Shown here: piece after piece, positions 59,901 to 64,000 of the stretch
How the letters are laid out: each line of letters begins with the position of its first letter
Position numbering within the stretch: position 1 is the first letter of the stretch
Assembly: GCA_028826165.1 (NCBI GenBank)
Contig: JAPDFW010000092.1
Coordinates: 744,001 to 808,000, forward strand
Direction: 5' to 3'
Source of the DNA: Anaeramoeba ignava
Taxonomy: Eukaryota > Metamonada > Anaeramoebidae
DNA: 64,000 nucleotides
The notes under the pieces: generated by a model
Database searches by the model: none
Told to the model about the DNA's origin: nothing
What the model saw: the letters and a program-made list of their open reading frames with translations, nothing else
Program-made: the position numbers and the translations under genes

Positions 59901-60464
59901 GATTATGAAAGTGATTATAAAAGTGATTCTGAAAATCCAAATCAAGAAAACAATGAAAATTCAAATCAAGAAAAAAAGGATAAAAAGATTGAAGAGAGAA
60001 AAAGCCAATTTATTGCTCTTTCTCGGTCTTTAGCCAATATTCTTTCCAAAGAAGTTGATTCAACAAACTTTGAAATTGGTCAATTAATTAGTAATGGGAT
60101 TTCTTATGCAAGACAATCATTCCCAACAAAAGTGTTTTTTTTTGAAGGATTAAAAGAATTTTTCCCTAAAATTCATGATGGTGATGAATTCAATAGCGTT
60201 ATTAATTTCTTGAATGCAAATCTAGTTAGAACAACTTTGGAACCTGAAATTGAGAAATTGACAGAATGGAAAAATTATGCAAAACTTGAAAAAAGAAAAT
60301 TTATTACAAGTTCCAAATCATCAATTGGTTTACAATCAGTTCCAACAACTGGAAAAAAAGAAAAAACGAAAATAAATGAAAATGAAAATGAAAATGAAAA
60401 TGAAAATGAATATGTTAGTCCAAATGAAGATGATTATGAATCTCCAGATGAAAACCAAGATTGA
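56921..60464 (+). CDS. SCC3: Cohesin subunit SCC3 / STAG (frame break in basic N-terminus)
   Basis: Exons 56921-57222 and 57321-60464; about 1,148 aa. The N-terminus is KKSNQ-type repeats, then EEKEEEDDDD. STAG domain: NGMVDLLNSILQ-ISKVKF, RKFWKQIAKIFKE, FYQWLTIISNTNNIVLRYLS. The SCD follows (FFEMRIRDSEFQIREMCMNY, FLKWALIRPQFF, IYCIGQMLFDKKKEIRLSCV, HLLQKLYSKKKHF, LTNFTKDFRKRLVEMLDDK). HEAT-like helices and an acidic C-terminus rich in NENENENE complete the protein. SCC3 binds the SMC/kleisin ring and supports chromatin loading and cohesion. In the first 25 codons the frame changes within A-runs (56961-56990): one missing base or two extra. Without it the ATG frame ends at NQIERN. A poly-Asn tract interrupts the middle (59221-59310). 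Confidence 0.88.
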
Positions 60465-60690
60465 ATTCATTCAAACAAAAACAAAAACAAAAACAAAAAC
60501 AAAAACAATTTTAATTGATTTTTTTTTAAGAACTTTTTTAGGAACTTTTTTTTTAAAACAAAATTCAAAACAAAATTCAAAACAAAATTTTTATTTTTCT
60601 TTTTAAAATTTTTATTCTTATTTTTTTAAAGAAAAAAAAACGGAATTTGAATTGGAATTTAATTAGTAAAAAAAAGAAAAAATTAAATGT

Positions 60691-63600
60691 TTAATCAAAT
60701 TTAATTTCTTGATAAACTTTTTTAAGAAAAATGAATGAAGCAAAAAACCCAATTGAACCAAATAAAAGGAAAAATATTGAACTAAAAATGATTGAATATC
60801 CAAAAAAGTATAAGAATTGAAGAAAACCATTCATTGTTGATTGAAAGAAGTAATAAAAGAAAGAGTAGAAAAAAATGTAGATACCAATTGAACTAAAAAT
60901 TTTTATATTTTAATTTATAATTTAATTTATAATTTAATTTATAATTTTATTTATAATTTTATTTATAATTTAATTTATAATTTAATTTATAATTTAATTT
61001 ATATTTTTATTTATAATTTTATTTATAATTTTATTTATAATTTAATTTATAATTTAATTTATAATTTTATTTATAATTTGATTTATAATTTAATTTATAA
61101 TTTAATTAATAATTTAATTTATAATTTTATTTATAATTTTATTTATTATTTTATTTATAATTTAATTTGTAATTTATTTATAATTTTATTTATAATTTAA
61201 TTTATAATTTAATTTATAATTTTAATTTATAATTTAATTTATAATTTTATTTATAATTTAATTTATAATTTAATTTATAATTTTAATTTATAATTTTATT
61301 TATAATTTTATTTATAATTTTTATTTATAATTTTATTTATAATTTTAGTTTATAATTTTATTTATAATTTTTATTTATAATTTTTATTTATAATTTTATT
61401 TTAATTTTATTTATAATTTTATTTATAATTTTAATTTTATAATTTTTATTTATAATTTTATTTATAAATTTTATTTATAATTTTATTTATAATTTTATTT
61501 ATAATTTTATTTATAATTTAATTTATAATTTAATTTATAATTTATAATTTAATTTTATAATTTATTTTATAATTTAATTTATAATTTAATTTATAATTTT
61601 ATTTATAATTTTATTTATAATTTAATTTATAAATTTAATTTATTTTAATTTTATTTATAATTTTAATTTATAATTTTTATTTATAATTTAATTTATAATT
61701 TTATTTATAATTTAATTTATAATTTTATTTATAATTTTATTTATAATTTTATTTATAATTTAATTTATAATTTTATTTATAATTTAATTTATAATTTAAT
61801 TTATAATTTTATTTATAATTTTATTTATAATTTTATTTATAATTTAATTTATAATTTAATTTATAATTTAATTTATAATTTTATAATTTTATTTATAATT
61901 TTATTTATAATTTAATTTATAATTTTATTTATAATTTAATTTATAATTTAATTTATAATTTAATTTATAATTTAATTTATAATTTAATTTATAATTTAAT
62001 TTATAATTTTATTTATAATTTAATTTATAATTTTATTTATAATTATTTTTATAATTTAATTTATAATTTAATTTATAATTTAATTTATAATTTAATATTA
62101 ACCCTCCATTAAAAAAAGATTTCCACCACCAATTATAATCCATTGCAGAAATTCGTAAATAAGTCATAAGTACAACAGAAGTTATAACAGAGATTATTAA
62201 AAGAAGAAAAGAAAGAAACAAAGTAGATTGATAACCATAAATATAAATTGTCCAAAATGAAGAAAATGCATAAAATAATTCAACATGAATAATAGAAAAT
62301 GGAACAGCTCCAGAAATTAAAATACTCATCTTTGTTTTTAAATACCATGGTAAATCTGGTATTTGTTTAGGTCTTGGATTAACTCTACATGGAACATCAA
62401 GTGTAGCTTTTGAATTTTTGCCAATTAATCCAAAAAGTAGTGATAAAGGAAGTGTAACTAAAATAATTTTGATTTTAATTTTAATTTTGATTTTAATTTT
62501 AATTTTAATTTTAATTTTAATTTTGATTTTAATTTTAATTTTAATTTTGATTTTAATTTTAATTTTAATTATAATTTTAATTTTAATTTTAATTTTGATT
62601 TTAATTATAATTTTGATTTTAATTTTAATTATAATTTTGATTTTAATTTTAATTTTGATTATAATTATAATTTTAATTTTAATTTTAATTGTAATTTTAA
62701 TTTTGATTTTAATTATAATTTAATTTTAATTGTAATTTTAATTTTAATTGTAATTTCAATTTTAATTTTATTTATAATTTTAATTTTGATTTTAATTTAT
62801 AATTTAATTTGTAAAGATAACACACCAAAAATCCACAAAAGAAAAAGTTTAAATAGAAGTGAAAATGGAAGAGTTATTTCACTTGAATATAAGAAAGCAA
62901 AAAAATTAAGAGTTAAGAAAATCAAGAACAAGGGAAGAGAAAATAACAAAGTAGTTAAAACAATATTTCTTGACCAAAACGGACCTTCAAATTGTTTATA
63001 AATTCGTGAAGAGAAAATAGCAAGAAATTCCTGAAGTGAGGAAATATGCAAACAATACAATTTTGGTCATGTATCCTTGGAAATGAGTCATAAATGGTGT
63101 TAATTGAACAAAAATAAGCAAAAATATAATTATTATAAGAAAATAAGCTCCTATTCCAAAAAAAGATGATAAGATTTGAATATTTTCTGGAATTCTAAAA
63201 ACATCTCCATAAATTGCTTTCCATCCTGAAGAATCTTCAATATCTTTTTTATTTGAATTAAATTTATTATTAAAATTATTATTAAATTTATTATTTAATT
63301 TATTATTTAATTTATTATTAAAATTTATTATTAAAATTATTATTAAAATTATTATTAAAATTATTATTAAAATTATTATTAAAATTATTATTAAAATTAT
63401 TATTAAAATTATTATTAAATTTATTATTAAATTTATTATTAAATTTATTATTAAATTTATTATAAAATTTATTATTAAATTTATTATTAAAATTATTATT
63501 AAATTTATTATTGAAAATTATTATTAAAATTTATTATTAAAATTATTATTAAAATTTATTATTAAATTTATTATAAAATTTATTATAAAATTTATTATTA

Positions 63601-64000
63601 AATTTATTATTAAAATTTATTATTAAAATTATTATTAAAATTATTATTAAAATTATTATTAAATTTATTATAAAATTTATTATTAAATTTATTATTAGAA
63701 TTTATTATTAAAAAATTATTATTAAATTTATTTTAAAAATTATTATTAAATTTATTATTAAATTTATTATTAAAATTATTATTAAAATTATTATTAAATT
63801 TATTATTAAAATTATTATTTAATTTATTATTAAATTTATTATTAAAATTATTATTAAAATTATTATTAAATTTATTTTAAAATTATTATTAAAATTATTA
63901 TTAAATTAATTATTAAAATTATTATTAAAATTTATTATTAAAATTATTATTAAATTTATTATTAAATTTATTTATTAAAATTTATTATTAAAATTATTAT
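60691..64000 (-). CDS. TM9SF / nonaspanin (EMP70) membrane protein, C-terminal part (one frame break; 5' beyond window)
   Basis: Exons, 5' to 3': 62826-63243, 62103-62457, 60691-60892. Upstream exons lie beyond 64000. GWKAIYGDVFRIPENIQIL is the TM9SF 'GWK.+hgDVFR.P' signature. LFAYFLTSGISCYF, then RIYKQFEGPFWSRN, VTLPLSLLFGLI, PCRVNPRPKQIPDLPWYL, GAVPFSIIHVELFYAFSSFW, DYNWWWKSFFNGG-SIGIYI follow. It ends VYQEIKFD, the family's KxD/E Golgi-retention tail. Eight helices of the nine-TM domain can be traced. One T must be skipped in a four-T run (plus-strand AAAA 63014-63017) to go from SGISCYF to SSRIYKQFEG. TM9SF proteins act in Golgi/endosome sorting, and in amoebae in adhesion and phagocytosis. 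The donor GTGTGT is unusual here. Confidence 0.88.
60893..62102 (-). repeat. TM9SF intron, TTTATAATTTAA repeat
   Basis: 1.2 kb of (TTTATAATTTAA/TTTATAATTTTA)n between the two last exons. The preceding intron (62458-62825) is (AATTTT)n with GATT variants. Confidence 0.85.
63244..64000 (-). repeat. TM9SF intron reaching the window edge, AAATTATTATTA repeat
   Basis: At least 757 bp of AAATTTATTATTAAAATTATTATT units from the acceptor at 63244 to the end of the window. No coding sequence is visible. Confidence 0.8.

Noticed and set aside
62418..62723. Ile/Leu repeat frame on the plus strand
   Set aside because: AATTTT repeat of a TM9SF intron.

Overview
The window is nuclear DNA of a very AT-rich, intron-rich unicellular eukaryote. 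Genes are split by GT-AG introns and use the standard code (TAA and TGA both end genes). Coding regions carry long Asn/Gln and Lys/Glu tracts. Introns and spacers are often filled with 5-14 bp simple repeats. Tandem-BTB proteins, BTB-TLDc, LRR-SAM-kinase, RhoGAP and N/Q tracts suggest an amoeboid protist, perhaps an Anaeramoeba-like metamonad. That assignment is inference only. No tRNA, rRNA, CRISPR, transposase or organellar DNA was recognised.

Layout, left to right: start of an ABCC-type ABC transporter (-, runs off the left edge); POP4/Rpp29 of RNase P (-); LRR-SAM-pseudokinase (-); a CIPK-like kinase with a NAF motif (+); ATG10 (-); SmF (+); a PRA1 protein (+); PH-RhoGAP-SH3 (+); VPS53 (+); a 20-copy minisatellite; a small unknown protein (+); TAPT1 (+); PIG-A (-); an NPP-like membrane phosphodiesterase (-) with a four-TM protein just upstream (-); CSN1 (-); kelch-BTB (+); BTB-TLDc (-); a Ras GTPase (+); a ubiquitin-specific protease (+); 2.3 kb of AAATTC-type repeat; an unknown UBA-like protein (-); an ankyrin-tandem-BTB protein (-); cohesin SCC3/STAG (+); and a TM9SF/nonaspanin (-, runs off the right edge).

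Most genes are housekeeping: GARP tethering, autophagy, ER/GPI anchoring, COP9, splicing, cohesin. They are packed with short spacers, and several divergent pairs share 90-400 bp promoters. Many starts lie downstream of T-runs interrupted by CAT. Exon models were rebuilt by hand from splice sites and family alignments; codon arithmetic closes for all complete models except CSN1.

The most striking observation is the ankyrin gene. Each ankyrin repeat is one 93-96 nt exon, and every inter-repeat gap holds one or two 3-nt microexons, 13 in all, which supply exactly the missing beta-turn residues. About a dozen genes also contain single-base frame breaks, mostly one extra base in an A or T run. 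This could be assembly error or something biological.
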